A stretch of DNA of 64,000 nt from Arthrobacter globiformis (GTDB taxonomy: Bacteria > Actinomycetota > Actinomycetes > Actinomycetales > Micrococcaceae): contig NZ_JAUSZX010000001.1 in assembly GCF_030818015.1 (NCBI RefSeq), positions 2,790,001 to 2,854,000 of the forward strand, written 5' to 3'. This document shows, piece after piece, positions 1 through 10,292 of the stretch. The translations under genes and the position numbers were made by a program. Positions within the stretch are counted from its first letter, which is position 1; each line of letters opens with the position of its first letter. A model generated the notes under the pieces. The model saw only the letters and a program-made list of their open reading frames with translations. It was not told where the DNA came from and searched no databases.

Positions 1-354
1 CTCCATGCCGCCGTCGCCCAGGGCGGGGCCGGGCTGTCGGGCGGGCAGCGGCAGCGCCTCTGCATTGCCCGCGCCATGCTCCGTACCGCGGACCTCTACC
101 TCTTTGATGACAGTTTTTCCGCCCTGGACTATGCCACCGAGGCCGCGGTCAGACGGGCGCTGGAGCCCGTGCTGGCAGCATCAACCGTGCTCATGGTGGC
201 TGAACGCATCCCGACCATCATGGGCGCGGATCGGATCCTGGTGCTCGAGGATGGCCGGCTGGTGGCCCAGGGAACCCACGCGGAACTGCTGGGATCGTCG
301 GCCACCTACCGGGAGATCGCCGAGTCTCAGCTGGCCCTTGATGAGCAGCCTTGA
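1..354 (+). CDS. ABC exporter ATP-binding/permease subunit, C-terminal fragment (5' end outside window)
   Basis: The frame is open from base 1 and ends at the TGA at 352-354, so only about the last 117 residues are visible. They hold the ABC signature (LSGGQRQRL), a Walker B strand (LYLFDD) and the D-loop SALD, followed by a switch region and the usual C-terminal end (LEDGRLVAQGTHAEL). This is the nucleotide-binding domain of an ABC exporter. In the switch region VAERI stands where exporters usually have a conserved His (AHR), and the Walker B strand ends in DD instead of DE. Both changes are typical of the degenerate half of heterodimeric exporters. The next gene starts inside this one, so the two subunits are probably translationally coupled and form one transporter. 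The substrate cannot be told. Confidence 0.9.
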   Translation, partial: LHAAVAQGGAGLSGGQRQRLCIARAMLRTADLYLFDDSFSALDYATEAAVRRALEPVLAASTVLMVAERIPTIMGADRILVLEDGRLVAQGTHAELLGSSATYREIAESQLALDEQP

Positions 355-2227
355 GAATCGGGCAGCCATGAGGGGCACGCACGCCGCCGAACGCAAAACC
401 GGCAGCTTCCTGCCGGCGGCCACACGCCTGCTGGGCCTGCTGCGCCCGTTCAAGGGCAAGATGGCCCTGGCCGTCGCGGCGACCTGTGGCTTCGCGGCCC
501 TCAATGTGGCAGCTCCAAAGCTCCTCGGTGACGCCACCGACGTCATCGTCAACGGCTTCACGCATGGCACGTTCGACGCCGGCAGGCTGGCCGCGCTGCT
601 CGCCGCGGTGTCCCTGATGTACGTCGGCACGTCCATCTTCAACTGGGTCCAGGGCGCCCTGACCGCCCAGACGGTGCAGCGGCTTGTTTTCGGCCTTCGC
701 GCCGCGGTCGAGGACAAACTGCACCGGCTGCCGTCCGCGCACTTCCACGAGCAGGCCAGGGGCGATGTACTCAGCAGGGCCACCAACGACGTCGACAACA
801 TCTCGCAGGCGCTCAACCAGTTGCTCACGCAGCTGATCATGTCTGTTCTGATGCTGTGCGGTTCGCTGGCCATGATGCTCTGGATCTCCCCGCTGCTGGC
901 GGCCATCGCCCTGGTGTCCGTACCTCTGTCCACGCTGATAACGGTGTTCATGGCGCGCCAGTCCCAGGCCTATTTCGCCGCCCAATGGGCATCTACCGGG
1001 GAGCTGAACGCACACATTGAGGAATTCATCACCGGTCACGAGGTGATCAAGGCATTTGGGCAGCAAGGCACGGTGTCGGCCATCTTCGGCCGCGGCAACG
1101 ACCGGCTGGCCCGCAGCAGCGCGCGCGCCCAATTCGTCTCCGGAGCCGTGCAGCCGCTCATGGTCTTCGTCGCCAACCTCAACTACGTGGCGGTGGCCGT
1201 CGTGGGCGCCCTGCAGGTGGCAGCCGGCGCCATGACGATCGGCGGCATCCAGGCGTTCATCCAGTTCAGCCGCCTCTTCACCCAGCCGATGGGCCAGATC
1301 GGCGGCATGCTTACCCTCATGCAGTCCTGTGCGGCCTCGGCGGAACGGGTCTTCGCCCTGCTTGACGAGCCTGAGATACCCCGCGAGGACGACGTTCCGA
1401 CCCGCGAGGAAAACCTGCGCGGCCGGATTGATTTCGAGGACGTCACCTTCGGGTACACCCCGGGGGCGCCAACCGTCAGCGGGCTGTCCTTCTCCGTCCT
1501 CCCGGGTCAAACCGTGGCCATCGTGGGCCACACCGGTGCAGGCAAGACCACCGTGGTGAACCTCCTGATGCGATTCTATGAACTCGATTCAGGCCGTATC
1601 ACGATCGACGGCACAGACATCGCCACGGTGCCTGTGGACTCGCTGCGGTCCAATTTCGCCGTGGTCATGCAGGACGTCTGGCTGTTCAATGGCACCATCC
1701 GCGAAAACATCGAATACGGTTCCCCGGGAGCGGATGATGCCCGGGTCCTGGCAGCGGCCGAAGCCAGCCACGTGGACCACTTCGTGCGGTCGCTGCCCGC
1801 CGGCTACGCCACGGTCCTTGGCGACCACGGCGATTCGCTTAGCCAGGGCCAAAGGCAACTGATCACTATCGCCCGGGCCCGGCTCGCGGACCGCAGCGTT
1901 CTGATCCTGGACGAGGCAACAAGCTCCGTGGACACCCGGACCGAGGTGCAGATCAAGCTCGCGATGAACAGGCTGAGGCAGGGCAAGACGAGCTTCATCA
2001 TTGCCCACAGGTTGTCCACCGTGCGCGACGCTGATCTAATTCTCGTCATGGATCACGGACGCATTGTTGAACAGGGGACGCACAGCAGCCTGCTGTCCGT
2101 GGACGGCCATTACAGGAACCTGTACGAGGCCCAGTTCCGCGGGGTGGACCGCGAACTCGGCGCCATCCGCCGCCAGCAAGGCAGGCACGCCGCGGGCCAG
2201 CAGCGCTACCGGGGGTCCGGCCTGTGA
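341..2227 (+). CDS. ABC transporter ATP-binding protein/permease (second half of heterodimeric exporter)
   Basis: A full-length exporter half of 628 residues: a six-helix transmembrane domain (about residues 40-330) followed by a nucleotide-binding domain. Visible motifs are Walker A GHTGAGKTT (396-404, Lys about 402), signature LSQGQRQ (from about 500), Walker B VLILDEATS (about 520) and a switch His in IIAHRLS. The canonical DE and His suggest this half carries the consensus ATPase site, complementing the degenerate upstream partner. The ATG at 341 was chosen because it overlaps the upstream stop by 14 bases and places the protein at normal family length; the same frame is open further upstream but is antiphase to the preceding gene. 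Likely a multidrug, lipid or peptide exporter; the substrate is unknown. Confidence 0.93.
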   Translation: MSSLENRAAMRGTHAAERKTGSFLPAATRLLGLLRPFKGKMALAVAATCGFAALNVAAPKLLGDATDVIVNGFTHGTFDAGRLAALLAAVSLMYVGTSIFNWVQGALTAQTVQRLVFGLRAAVEDKLHRLPSAHFHEQARGDVLSRATNDVDNISQALNQLLTQLIMSVLMLCGSLAMMLWISPLLAAIALVSVPLSTLITVFMARQSQAYFAAQWASTGELNAHIEEFITGHEVIKAFGQQGTVSAIFGRGNDRLARSSARAQFVSGAVQPLMVFVANLNYVAVAVVGALQVAAGAMTIGGIQAFIQFSRLFTQPMGQIGGMLTLMQSCAASAERVFALLDEPEIPREDDVPTREENLRGRIDFEDVTFGYTPGAPTVSGLSFSVLPGQTVAIVGHTGAGKTTVVNLLMRFYELDSGRITIDGTDIATVPVDSLRSNFAVVMQDVWLFNGTIRENIEYGSPGADDARVLAAAEASHVDHFVRSLPAGYATVLGDHGDSLSQGQRQLITIARARLADRSVLILDEATSSVDTRTEVQIKLAMNRLRQGKTSFIIAHRLSTVRDADLILVMDHGRIVEQGTHSSLLSVDGHYRNLYEAQFRGVDRELGAIRRQQGRHAAGQQRYRGSGL

Positions 2228-2604
2228 CCGCCGGCGATACCTTCCCGGGGCAGTGGAAGCCGAACACCGGCAGCTCCGTGGCCCTCTTTGAGCAGCTGCG
2301 GCTGCACGTGATCGAACAGGCGGACCAGGGAAAGCTTGCCCCCGGCACGCGGCTGCCGGCAGTGCGGACCCTCGCCGGAACCCTCGGCGTGGCACCCCAC
2401 ACGGTGGCACGGGCGTACAAGGAACTCGAAGCTGCGGGCGTCGTCGCCACCAAGGGCCGCAATGGGACGGTGGTCTGCGCCCGCGACGAGCGTTGGGGGG
2501 CTTTGTCCGAGGCCGCAGCCGAGTATGCCGCAGCCGCCAAATCGCAGGGCGCAACTTTCGCCCAGGCGGTCCACCTGCTGGCGGCTGCCTACGACGCTGA
2601 GTAG
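2224..2604 (+). CDS. GntR family transcriptional regulator, YtrA-like
   Basis: A short regulator of 126 residues with an N-terminal winged helix-turn-helix of GntR type (LFEQLRLHVIEQ ... LPAVRTLAGTLGVAPHTVARAYKELEAAGVV) and only a small C-terminal tail. That is the layout of the YtrA subfamily, which has no large effector domain and usually controls ABC transporters encoded beside it. The GTG start overlaps the exporter's TGA by four bases (GTGA), so it belongs to the same operon and probably regulates it. No operator could be checked because the operon promoter lies upstream of the window. Confidence 0.9.
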   Translation: MTAGDTFPGQWKPNTGSSVALFEQLRLHVIEQADQGKLAPGTRLPAVRTLAGTLGVAPHTVARAYKELEAAGVVATKGRNGTVVCARDERWGALSEAAAEYAAAAKSQGATFAQAVHLLAAAYDAE

Positions 2605-2664
2605 CGAAGGTGGCACAGGACACCCGCGTGGATATTCGAAGAAGTTTTCGACTAGCATTAGTGG

Positions 2665-5589
2665 GTGCCTAAAGCCGTAGCTGAAGAAACCGCTGTTGCC
2701 TCCTCCGCCGTCGTCCCCCTGAGCCCCGCCAATCCGGCACGCCCGGACCTGTCCCGGCTGGTGGTCAAGGGCGCCCGCGAGCACAACCTCCGCAACGTCG
2801 ACCTCGACCTGCCGCGTGACGCCATGATCGTCTTCACGGGCCTGTCCGGCTCCGGAAAGTCGTCCCTGGCCTTCGACACCATCTTCGCGGAGGGCCAGCG
2901 CCGCTACGTCGAATCGCTCTCTGCCTACGCCCGGCAGTTTCTGGGCCAGGTGGACAAGCCCGACGTCGATTTCATCGAGGGCCTGTCGCCGGCGGTCTCG
3001 ATCGACCAGAAGTCCACGAGCAAGAATCCGCGCTCCACCGTGGGCACCATCACCGAAATCTACGACTACATGCGTCTCCTGTGGGCGCGCGTGGGCCGTC
3101 CGCACTGCCCCGTATGCGGTGAACCCGTCATCAAGCAGACGCCGCAGCAGATTGTGGACCAGCTGCTCGAACTGGAGGACGGCACCCGTTTCCAGATCCT
3201 CGCTCCGGTGGTGCGCGGGCGCAAGGGTGAGTTCGTCGACCTCTTCAAGGAATTGACGGCGAAGGGCTATTCCCGTGCCCGGGTCGACGGCGACCTCGTC
3301 CAGCTGAGCGATCCGCCCAAGCTTGGCAAGCAGTTCAAGCACACCATTGAGGTGGTGGTGGACCGGCTCGTGGTCAAGGAAGGCATCCGACAGCGGCTGA
3401 CGGACTCCATCGAGACGGCGCTCGGACTCGCCGAGGGGCGCGTCCTGGCCGACTTCGTTGACCTCGACGCCGACGACCCCCACCGCACGCGTGCCTTCTC
3501 GGAAAACCTGGCCTGCCCCAACGAGCACCCCTTGGCTATCGATGAGATCGAACCCCGGTCCTTCTCGTTCAACAACCCGTTCGGTGCCTGCTCGGCCTGC
3601 AGCGGCATCGGCACGCGGCTGGAAGTCGATGAGGACCTGATCATTCCCAATCCGGAGCTTGCGCTCGAGGACGGAGCCATCGCGCCGTGGTCCCTGGGCA
3701 CCGCCACCACCGAGTACTGGAACCGGCTGCTCGGTGGACTCGCCAAGGAACTCGGGTTCTCCATGACCACGCCGTGGCAGGACCTTCCGTCCGAGGTCCG
3801 GCAGACTGTCCTGCATGGCAAGGACCACAAGGTTGTGGTGCAGTACCGGAACCGGTTCGGCAGGGAGCGCAAGTACAGCACCGGCTTCGAAGGCGTGGTG
3901 CAGTACGTTCACCGCAAGCACACCGAAACCGAGTCTGACTATGCCAGGGACCGCTACGAGGAATACATGCGGCAGATCCCCTGCCCGGCCTGCGACGGCG
4001 CACGGCTAAACCCGGCGTCGCTCTCGGTTCTCATCAACGGCAAGTCCATTGCCGACGTCGCGAGGCTGCCCATGCGCGAATGCGCAGCATTCCTGGACAA
4101 CCTCGTGTTGACCGGCCGCGAGGCGCAGATCGCGCACCAGGTCCTCAAGGAGATCCAGGCCCGCCTGACCTTCCTACTGGACGTGGGCCTGGAATACCTG
4201 AACCTGGAGCGTCCTTCCGGCACCCTCTCCGGCGGCGAGGCCCAGCGCATCAGGCTGGCCACCCAGATCGGCTCCGGCCTTGTGGGCGTCCTGTACGTCC
4301 TGGACGAGCCCTCCATCGGACTGCACCAGCGGGACAACCGGCGCCTGATTGAGACCCTGACGCGGTTGCGGGACTTGGGCAACACCCTCATTGTGGTCGA
4401 GCACGACGAGGACACCATCCACGAGGCCGACTGGATCGTGGACATCGGCCCGGGAGCCGGCGAGCACGGCGGACAGGTGGTCCACTCGGGGTCCTACACG
4501 GCACTCCTGGAGAACACGAAGTCCCTGACCGGCGACTACCTCTCCGGCCGGAAGAGCATCGACGTCCCCAAGAAGCGGCGCAAGTACGACAAGAAGCGCG
4601 AGCTGAAGGTGGTCGGCGCCCGCGAGAACAACCTCGTCAACGTTGATGCCGCCTTCCCCCTGGGCCTGTTCACGGCCGTGACCGGCGTCAGCGGCTCCGG
4701 CAAGTCCACCCTGGTCAACGAGATCCTGTACAAGGTGCTGGCCAACAAGCTCAACGGCGCCAAGCAGGTGGCCGGGCGCCACCGCACAGTCCAGGGCCTC
4801 GAGCACCTGGACAAGGTGGTGCACGTGGACCAGAGCCCTATCGGCCGTACCCCGCGCTCCAACCCAGCCACATACACCGGAGTGTTCGACCACATCCGGA
4901 AGCTCTTCGCCGAAACCACCGAAGCAAAGGTCCGCGGCTACATGCCCGGACGGTTCTCCTTCAATGTCAAGGGCGGCCGCTGCGAGGCCTGCTCGGGTGA
5001 CGGCACGCTCAAGATCGAGATGAACTTCCTGCCGGACGTCTACGTTCCGTGCGAGGTCTGCCACGGTGCGCGGTACAACCGTGAGACGCTCGAGGTGCAT
5101 TACAAGGGCAAGACCATCGCCGACGTCCTGAACATGCCCATCGAGGAGGGAGCCGAGTTCTTCGCCGCTTTCTCCCCGATTGCACGCCATCTCAAGACAC
5201 TCGTGGACGTAGGCCTCGGGTATGTCCGGCTGGGCCAGCCCGCCACCACGTTGTCCGGCGGCGAGGCGCAGCGCGTCAAGCTGGCGGCCGAACTCCAGAA
5301 GCGGTCCAACGGCCGCAGCGTCTATGTCCTGGACGAGCCCACCACCGGGCTTCACTTCGAGGACATCCGGAAGCTGCTCATGGTGCTGCAGGGCCTCGTG
5401 GAGAAGGGCAACACGGTCATCACCATCGAGCACAACCTAGACGTCATCAAGAGCGCCGACTGGGTCGTGGACCTGGGCCCTGACGGAGGTTCCGGCGGCG
5501 GCCGGATCGTGGCGTCCGGTACCCCGGAGCAGGTCTCCAAGTCCTCGGAGAGCCATACCGCAAAGTTTTTGGCCGAAATCCTCGGCTAG
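2665..5589 (+). CDS. uvrA: Excinuclease ABC subunit A
   Basis: UvrA is the damage-recognition ATPase of nucleotide excision repair; it loads UvrB at lesions. The 974-residue protein has two ABC modules with Walker A motifs GLSGSGKSS (59-67) and GVSGSGKST (674-682), two signature motifs ([12 protein letters not shown] and [12 protein letters not shown]) and two zinc-binding cysteine clusters. One cluster includes CPVC at about 148-151 and CSACSG further on; the other is C773/C776 with C796/C799. Start is GTG 2665, giving MPKAVAEE. It is transcribed alone and followed by a hairpin terminator. uvrC is encoded about 1.6 kb downstream in a separate operon. Confidence 0.98.
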   Translation: MPKAVAEETAVASSAVVPLSPANPARPDLSRLVVKGAREHNLRNVDLDLPRDAMIVFTGLSGSGKSSLAFDTIFAEGQRRYVESLSAYARQFLGQVDKPDVDFIEGLSPAVSIDQKSTSKNPRSTVGTITEIYDYMRLLWARVGRPHCPVCGEPVIKQTPQQIVDQLLELEDGTRFQILAPVVRGRKGEFVDLFKELTAKGYSRARVDGDLVQLSDPPKLGKQFKHTIEVVVDRLVVKEGIRQRLTDSIETALGLAEGRVLADFVDLDADDPHRTRAFSENLACPNEHPLAIDEIEPRSFSFNNPFGACSACSGIGTRLEVDEDLIIPNPELALEDGAIAPWSLGTATTEYWNRLLGGLAKELGFSMTTPWQDLPSEVRQTVLHGKDHKVVVQYRNRFGRERKYSTGFEGVVQYVHRKHTETESDYARDRYEEYMRQIPCPACDGARLNPASLSVLINGKSIADVARLPMRECAAFLDNLVLTGREAQIAHQVLKEIQARLTFLLDVGLEYLNLERPSGTLSGGEAQRIRLATQIGSGLVGVLYVLDEPSIGLHQRDNRRLIETLTRLRDLGNTLIVVEHDEDTIHEADWIVDIGPGAGEHGGQVVHSGSYTALLENTKSLTGDYLSGRKSIDVPKKRRKYDKKRELKVVGARENNLVNVDAAFPLGLFTAVTGVSGSGKSTLVNEILYKVLANKLNGAKQVAGRHRTVQGLEHLDKVVHVDQSPIGRTPRSNPATYTGVFDHIRKLFAETTEAKVRGYMPGRFSFNVKGGRCEACSGDGTLKIEMNFLPDVYVPCEVCHGARYNRETLEVHYKGKTIADVLNMPIEEGAEFFAAFSPIARHLKTLVDVGLGYVRLGQPATTLSGGEAQRVKLAAELQKRSNGRSVYVLDEPTTGLHFEDIRKLLMVLQGLVEKGNTVITIEHNLDVIKSADWVVDLGPDGGSGGGRIVASGTPEQVSKSSESHTAKFLAEILG

Positions 5590-5615
5590 CGGGCCTAGCC
5601 CAACGCGAAACCAGC

Positions 5616-5650
5616 ACGTCGGCCCGCCAGATCAACTGGCGGGCCGACGT
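5616..5650 (+). terminator. Hairpin terminator after uvrA
   Basis: A perfect 15-bp inverted repeat (ACGTCGGCCCGCCAG and its complement) with a 5-nt loop lies 27 bases after the uvrA stop. There is no run of T after it, as is common for actinobacterial terminators. Confidence 0.7.
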
Positions 5651-5719
5651 CGTCCTCCGAAGTATTCCTCGGAAGGCATACGAGTTTGAGCAGGCGTGTC
5701 ATCGTGAGAAACTAAGCCG

Positions 5720-6436
5720 GTGACTTCAACAACAGTGCCCGTGATCTTCGACCTGGACGGCACTCTTGTCGATCCGGCCGGCGGGATAACAGACGGAATT
5801 GCCGCGGCCCTCACGGAACATGGCCTTGCCGTCCCAAGCCAGGACCTTCTCGACGCGATGGTGGGTCCCAAGCTGAGCGACTCCCTGCTGAACGTAGCGG
5901 CTGTTCCTCCGGCCATGCTCAAGGCGGTCATCCAGACCTACCGGACGCATTACCTGGACTCCGGCATTTCCCAGAGCCGCCTGTACCCGGGCATCGTCGA
6001 CCTGCTGGACGGCTATGTGGCGGCGGGACGGCCCGTGGCAGTGGCGACGCAAAAGCCGGAAAACCTTGCGAATATCGTGCTTGAACACCACAAGATCGCT
6101 GGCCGGTTCCTCACCATCAGAGGGTCAGCCGCGGACGAGACCGAGGCTGCAGCGGGTCCGGTCGGCAAAACCGGCATCATCGCCGCCGCCATGACCGACC
6201 TCCGCACGCAGCACGCCGTGATGGTGGGCGACCGCGCGCAGGACGTGGCCGGAGCATTGGCCAACGGACTCGACTGCATCGGCGTCAGCTGGGGTTTTGC
6301 GCCCGACGGCGAACTGGAGGCAGCGGGAGCTGTGGCCGTCGTGCACGACACCGCCAGCCTGCGTGCCAAAGTCGAGGAGCTGGAGAACGTCCGTGCCGCA
6401 GCCCTGAGCGAGGTGCGCAACGATGGAGCTGTTTGA
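5720..6436 (+). CDS. HAD-superfamily hydrolase, phosphoglycolate phosphatase-like
   Basis: Haloacid-dehalogenase fold phosphatase of 238 residues. Motif I is FDLDGTL, with nucleophile Asp11 and acid/base Asp13. A helical cap follows (LTEHGLAVPSQDLLDAMVG...), then a motif III Lys in ATQKPENL and motif IV VGDRAQDV. The pattern resembles Gph/PpaX-type phosphatases that act on small phosphorylated metabolites; the substrate cannot be assigned. Start is GTG 5720, just before the core strand. Its 3' end overlaps the acyltransferase gene by 14 bases, so the two are co-transcribed. Confidence 0.9.
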   Translation: MTSTTVPVIFDLDGTLVDPAGGITDGIAAALTEHGLAVPSQDLLDAMVGPKLSDSLLNVAAVPPAMLKAVIQTYRTHYLDSGISQSRLYPGIVDLLDGYVAAGRPVAVATQKPENLANIVLEHHKIAGRFLTIRGSAADETEAAAGPVGKTGIIAAAMTDLRTQHAVMVGDRAQDVAGALANGLDCIGVSWGFAPDGELEAAGAVAVVHDTASLRAKVEELENVRAAALSEVRNDGAV

Positions 6437-7091
6437 CGGCGTCCGCTGGACTACGCGGACCCTTATCTCCGGTACCTGCCGGCCCACCGTCATCGGGCTG
6501 GAGAACGTCCCCAAGGACGGTCCCTTCATCGTGGCGCCTAACCACCTCTCCTTTCTGGACAGCGTGATTGTCCAGGCGCTCATGCCCCGCCCCGTGGCTT
6601 TCTTTGCCAAGGCGGAGTACTTCACCACCAAGGGCATCAAGGGTCGCGTGATGAAGTCCTTCTTCGAGGCTGTTGGCTCCATTCCGGTCGAGCGCGGTGA
6701 GCAGGCCGCCAGCGTGCAGGCCCTCAAGACACTCCTTGACATCCTCGAGGACGGCCGGGGCATCGGCATCTACCCCGAGGGCACCCGGTCCCGGGACGGA
6801 ATCCTGTACCGCGGCCGGACCGGTGTCGGATGGCTGGCCCTCACCACCGGCGCGCCGGTGATCCCGGTGGGGCTCATCGGCACGGAGAAGCTGCAGCCCG
6901 CTGGCCGCAATGCGGTGAAGCCCCAGCACTTCACCATGAAGGTGGGGGAGCCCATCTACTTCGACAAGACCGGGCCGGACCATTCCCTCCCCGCCCGGCG
7001 CCAGGTGACCGACCGGATCATGGACGCCATCGCCGAGCTCAGCGGCCAGGAGCGCTCCACCAGCTACAACCAGAGCAAGGTCATCGAATAG
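6423..7091 (+). CDS. 1-acyl-sn-glycerol-3-phosphate acyltransferase (PlsC-like)
   Basis: Membrane-associated acyltransferase of 222 residues that would transfer an acyl chain to lysophosphatidic acid in phospholipid synthesis. The catalytic HX4D motif is NHLSFLD (His41, Asp46). The glycerol-phosphate binding block is YPEGTRS (117-123), followed by the PVIPVGL strand. The ATG at 6423 has GAGGTG about 7 bases upstream and lies inside the end of the HAD gene. Actinobacteria carry several PlsC paralogues, so the exact acceptor is uncertain. Confidence 0.92.
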   Translation: MELFDGVRWTTRTLISGTCRPTVIGLENVPKDGPFIVAPNHLSFLDSVIVQALMPRPVAFFAKAEYFTTKGIKGRVMKSFFEAVGSIPVERGEQAASVQALKTLLDILEDGRGIGIYPEGTRSRDGILYRGRTGVGWLALTTGAPVIPVGLIGTEKLQPAGRNAVKPQHFTMKVGEPIYFDKTGPDHSLPARRQVTDRIMDAIAELSGQERSTSYNQSKVIE

Positions 7092-7175
7092 CCGGCGGTT
7101 CCCTCGCATCGGCCGGCCGTTCCTTCAAGATGGCCTGCGGCAATCCGCAGCCCCTCAGCTCAGTAGACTGGAAAC

Positions 7176-9257
7176 GTGGCAGATCCATCGAGTTATAGGC
7201 CCCAGACGGGTGAGATTCCGACCAATCCGGGTGTTTACAGGTTCAGGGATCCCCATGGGCGGGTTATCTACGTCGGCAAGGCCAAGAACCTCCGGTCGCG
7301 GCTGAACTCGTACTTCGCGAACCCGGCCGGGCTGCTGCCCAAGACGCACGCCATGGTGTACGCAGCCAGCAGCGTCGAGTGGACCGTGGTGGGCAGCGAG
7401 CTGGAATCCCTGCAGCTGGAATACACCTGGATCAAGGAATTCAAGCCGCGCTTCAACGTGGTCTTCCGGGACGACAAGACGTATCCCTACCTCGCCGTCA
7501 CCATGGGCGAGAAGCTGCCCCGCGTGCAGGTCATGCGCGGCGAGCGGCGGAAGGGCACGCGGTACTTCGGGCCCTACACGGCCGGTGCCATCCGGGAGAC
7601 CATGGACACCCTGCTGCGGGTCTTTCCGGTGCGTAGCTGCAGCGCGGGCGTGCTGAAGCGTGCCCAGGCCAGCGGCCGGCCGTGCCTGCTGGGCTACATC
7701 GACAAATGTTCGGCCCCCTGCGTCGGCCGGGTCACCCCTGAGGAACACCGCGCCCTGGCCGAGGACTTCTGCGCCTTCATGGGAGGCGAGGCGAAGCGGT
7801 TCATCGCCCGGCTCGAAAAGGAGATGGGGGCCGCCGTCGCCATCCTTGACTACGAACGCGCCGCCCGGCTGCGCGACGACATCACCGCCCTCCGGAAGGT
7901 CTTCGAGCGGAACGCCGTGGTGCTCGCTGAAGACACTGACGCCGACGTTTTCGCCCTCCACGAGGACGAGCTCGAAGCGGCCGTCCAGGTGTTCCATGTC
8001 CGGGGCGGACGGGTCCGCGGCCAGCGCGGCTGGGTGGTCGAAAAGGTGGAGGACTTCACCACCCCCGACCTCGTCGAACACCTCCTCCAGCAGGTCTACG
8101 GCGAGGACGCCGAGGTCCAGGGCAGGCTTCCCCGCGAGGTGCTGGTGCCTGTTGAGCCGAGCAATGCGCAGGATCTGGCCGTGTGGCTGGCGGGCATCCG
8201 CGGAGCCAAGGTGGATATCCGCGTTCCGCAGCGCGGGGACAAGGCCGCCCTGATGTCCACGGTCCGCGAAAACGCCGAGCACGCGCTCCGGCTCCACAAG
8301 ACCCGCCGGGCCGGCGACCTTACCGTCCGGTCGCAGGCGCTGCAGGAGCTCCAGGAGGCACTGGAGCTCCCCGTCCCGCTGCTGCGCATCGAGTGCTACG
8401 ACGTCTCCCACGTCCAGGGCACCAACGTGGTGGCCTCCATGGTGGTGGTGGAGGACGGACTGCCCAAGAAGTCCGACTACCGCAAGTTCTCCATCACCGG
8501 GGCCGCTGCCTCGGATGACACCGCTGCGATGCACGACGTCCTGACGCGGCGCTTCCGGCACTACCTCATGGACAAAACGGCCCAGGTTGAGGAAGCCGAA
8601 CTGGTCGCCACGCCGGCAGTCGCGACTGCCGGCGCCACCGGGGCGGCGCTGGCCAACGGGGCGGCACTGGCCAACGGGGGCACACCAGGAGCCACCGCGC
8701 CGGACGCCGCGCTGTCCGACACCACCACCCCGGCGCCCCGCGCGAAGTTCGCCTACCCGCCCAACCTCGTGGTGGTAGACGGCGGCAAGCCCCAGGTCAA
8801 CGCGGCCGCCCGTGCCCTCGAATCGCTGGGCATCGAGGACGTTTATGTGGTCGGGCTCGCCAAGCGGCTCGAGGAGGTCTGGCTGCCGGACAGCGACTTT
8901 CCGGTCATCCTGCCCCGCTCCTCGCAGGGCCTCTACATGCTGCAGCGCATCCGCGACGAGGCCCACCGGTTCGCCATCTCGTTCCATCGGCAAAAACGCG
9001 GCAAGGCGATGACCGTCTCAGCCCTCGACGGCGTACCCGGGCTGGGCGATTCCAAGCGGAAGGCCCTGCTCGCCCACTTTGGCTCCGTTAAGAGGATCAA
9101 GGCGGCGTCCGCCGAGGAACTGACCGCGGCCAAGGGTGTTGGGCCGGCGCTGGCCGCGGCCATCGTCACGCACTTCAGTCCGGGCGGAGCCGGAGGCGAC
9201 TCGGGTGACACCGTTCCCGGGATCAACATGACCACCGGGGAAGTGCTGGAAACTTAG
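7176..9257 (+). CDS. uvrC: Excinuclease ABC subunit C
   Basis: UvrC makes both incisions during nucleotide excision repair. The 693-residue protein starts with a GIY-YIG nuclease domain (GVY at 19-21, [13 protein letters not shown] from 31). It continues with a Cys-rich stretch ([28 protein letters not shown]), a UVR motif ([14 protein letters not shown]), an RNase H-like endonuclease domain (ECYDVSH ... [10 protein letters not shown]) and a C-terminal helix-hairpin-helix ([20 protein letters not shown]). About 50 Ala/Gly/Thr-rich residues (about 474-525) are inserted inside the endonuclease domain. GTG 7176 is the start that gives the family N-terminus. First gene of the uvrC-rapZ-yvcK-whiA operon. 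Confidence 0.98.
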   Translation: MADPSSYRPQTGEIPTNPGVYRFRDPHGRVIYVGKAKNLRSRLNSYFANPAGLLPKTHAMVYAASSVEWTVVGSELESLQLEYTWIKEFKPRFNVVFRDDKTYPYLAVTMGEKLPRVQVMRGERRKGTRYFGPYTAGAIRETMDTLLRVFPVRSCSAGVLKRAQASGRPCLLGYIDKCSAPCVGRVTPEEHRALAEDFCAFMGGEAKRFIARLEKEMGAAVAILDYERAARLRDDITALRKVFERNAVVLAEDTDADVFALHEDELEAAVQVFHVRGGRVRGQRGWVVEKVEDFTTPDLVEHLLQQVYGEDAEVQGRLPREVLVPVEPSNAQDLAVWLAGIRGAKVDIRVPQRGDKAALMSTVRENAEHALRLHKTRRAGDLTVRSQALQELQEALELPVPLLRIECYDVSHVQGTNVVASMVVVEDGLPKKSDYRKFSITGAAASDDTAAMHDVLTRRFRHYLMDKTAQVEEAELVATPAVATAGATGAALANGAALANGGTPGATAPDAALSDTTTPAPRAKFAYPPNLVVVDGGKPQVNAAARALESLGIEDVYVVGLAKRLEEVWLPDSDFPVILPRSSQGLYMLQRIRDEAHRFAISFHRQKRGKAMTVSALDGVPGLGDSKRKALLAHFGSVKRIKAASAEELTAAKGVGPALAAAIVTHFSPGGAGGDSGDTVPGINMTTGEVLET

Positions 9258-9368
9258 CCCGCGCCCCGAAACTTGGTTAGGGTAAGTACGGGAAATCGGC
9301 GTGTGCCGCAAACAGCAACCGCGCAGAGACTGCGCGCGGAAGCAACAGCAGGAATGAGGCTGGAATCA

Positions 9369-10292
9369 ATGGCAGAGTCGACGGCGGAGTCCAGCACGGA
9401 AGAGGACGGCCTGACACCGGTCAAGCCCGCCGAAGCGGAACTGCTCATCGTGACCGGCATGTCCGGCGCAGGCCGCAGCACTGCCTCCGATGCGCTGGAG
9501 GACCACGGCTGGTACGTCGTCGAAAACCTGCCGCCACAGATGCTGGGGACGCTTGCCGAACTCGTGTCCCACGCACCGCAGTCCATCCCCAAGCTTGCCG
9601 TGGTGATGGACGTGCGCAGCAAGGCGCTGTTCGCCGATATCCGCGCGGCGCTGCGGGCCCTCGAAGCCAGCGGTGTCACCTTCCGGGTGCTGTTCCTCGA
9701 TGCCAGCGACGACGTCCTGGTCCGCCGCTTCGAGCAGGGACGGCGTCCGCACCCGCTGCAGGGCGGCGGAAGGATCCTGGACGGCATCGCCGCCGAGCGT
9801 GAACTCCTCAAGGAGCTGCGCGACTCCTCCGATCTCGTCCTGGACACCTCGTCCCTGAACGTGCACGGGCTCGCCACCGCGATCACCGAACTGTTCACCG
9901 AGACCGGCCCCATTGCGATCCGCCTCAACATCATGAGCTTCGGCTTCAAGTACGGCCTGCCTATGGACGCGAACTACGTCGCTGACGTCAGGTTCATCCC
10001 GAACCCGCATTGGGTACCCGCGCTGCGGCCGCACACGGGCCTGGACCAGGACGTCAGCGAGTACGTCCTCGGAGCCGAGGGCGTGCCCGACTTCGTGGAA
10101 CGGTACGTCCTCGCCCTGGAACCTGTCATGGAGGGCTACCGCCGGGAGAACAAGCACTACGCCACCATCGCCGTCGGATGCACAGGTGGAAAGCACCGCT
10201 CGGTGGCAGTCGCCATGGAGCTCTCCAAACGCCTCGCACAATATCCCCGCGTAACTGTGACCACGACGCACCGGGACCTGGGGCGCGAGTAG
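9369..10292 (+). CDS. rapZ: RNase adapter RapZ (YvcJ) family nucleotide-binding protein
   Basis: P-loop protein of 307 residues, homologous to RapZ/YvcJ, which in E. coli controls glucosamine-6-phosphate synthesis through small RNAs and in other bacteria binds nucleotides. The P-loop reads GMSGAGRST at about residues 30-38, and the C-terminal signature is [11 protein letters not shown]. Residue 36 is Arg where many homologues have Lys, as in other actinobacteria. ATG 9369 was chosen because GAGG sits 9 bases upstream; ATG 9354 and TTG 9273 are in frame but have poorer sites. It ends by overlapping the yvcK start by one base. Confidence 0.93.
   Translation: MAESTAESSTEEDGLTPVKPAEAELLIVTGMSGAGRSTASDALEDHGWYVVENLPPQMLGTLAELVSHAPQSIPKLAVVMDVRSKALFADIRAALRALEASGVTFRVLFLDASDDVLVRRFEQGRRPHPLQGGGRILDGIAAERELLKELRDSSDLVLDTSSLNVHGLATAITELFTETGPIAIRLNIMSFGFKYGLPMDANYVADVRFIPNPHWVPALRPHTGLDQDVSEYVLGAEGVPDFVERYVLALEPVMEGYRRENKHYATIAVGCTGGKHRSVAVAMELSKRLAQYPRVTVTTTHRDLGRE

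Noticed and set aside
2206..3921. Long open frame antisense to uvrA and the GntR gene
   Set aside because: High-GC shadow frame; no ribosome binding site, and the translation has no recognisable domain. The same applies to long antisense frames over zwf, tkt, sufB and the MFS gene.
9456..9482. Arg instead of Lys in the RapZ P-loop as a loss-of-function sign
   Set aside because: GxSGAGR is common in actinobacterial RapZ proteins, so it is a lineage feature.
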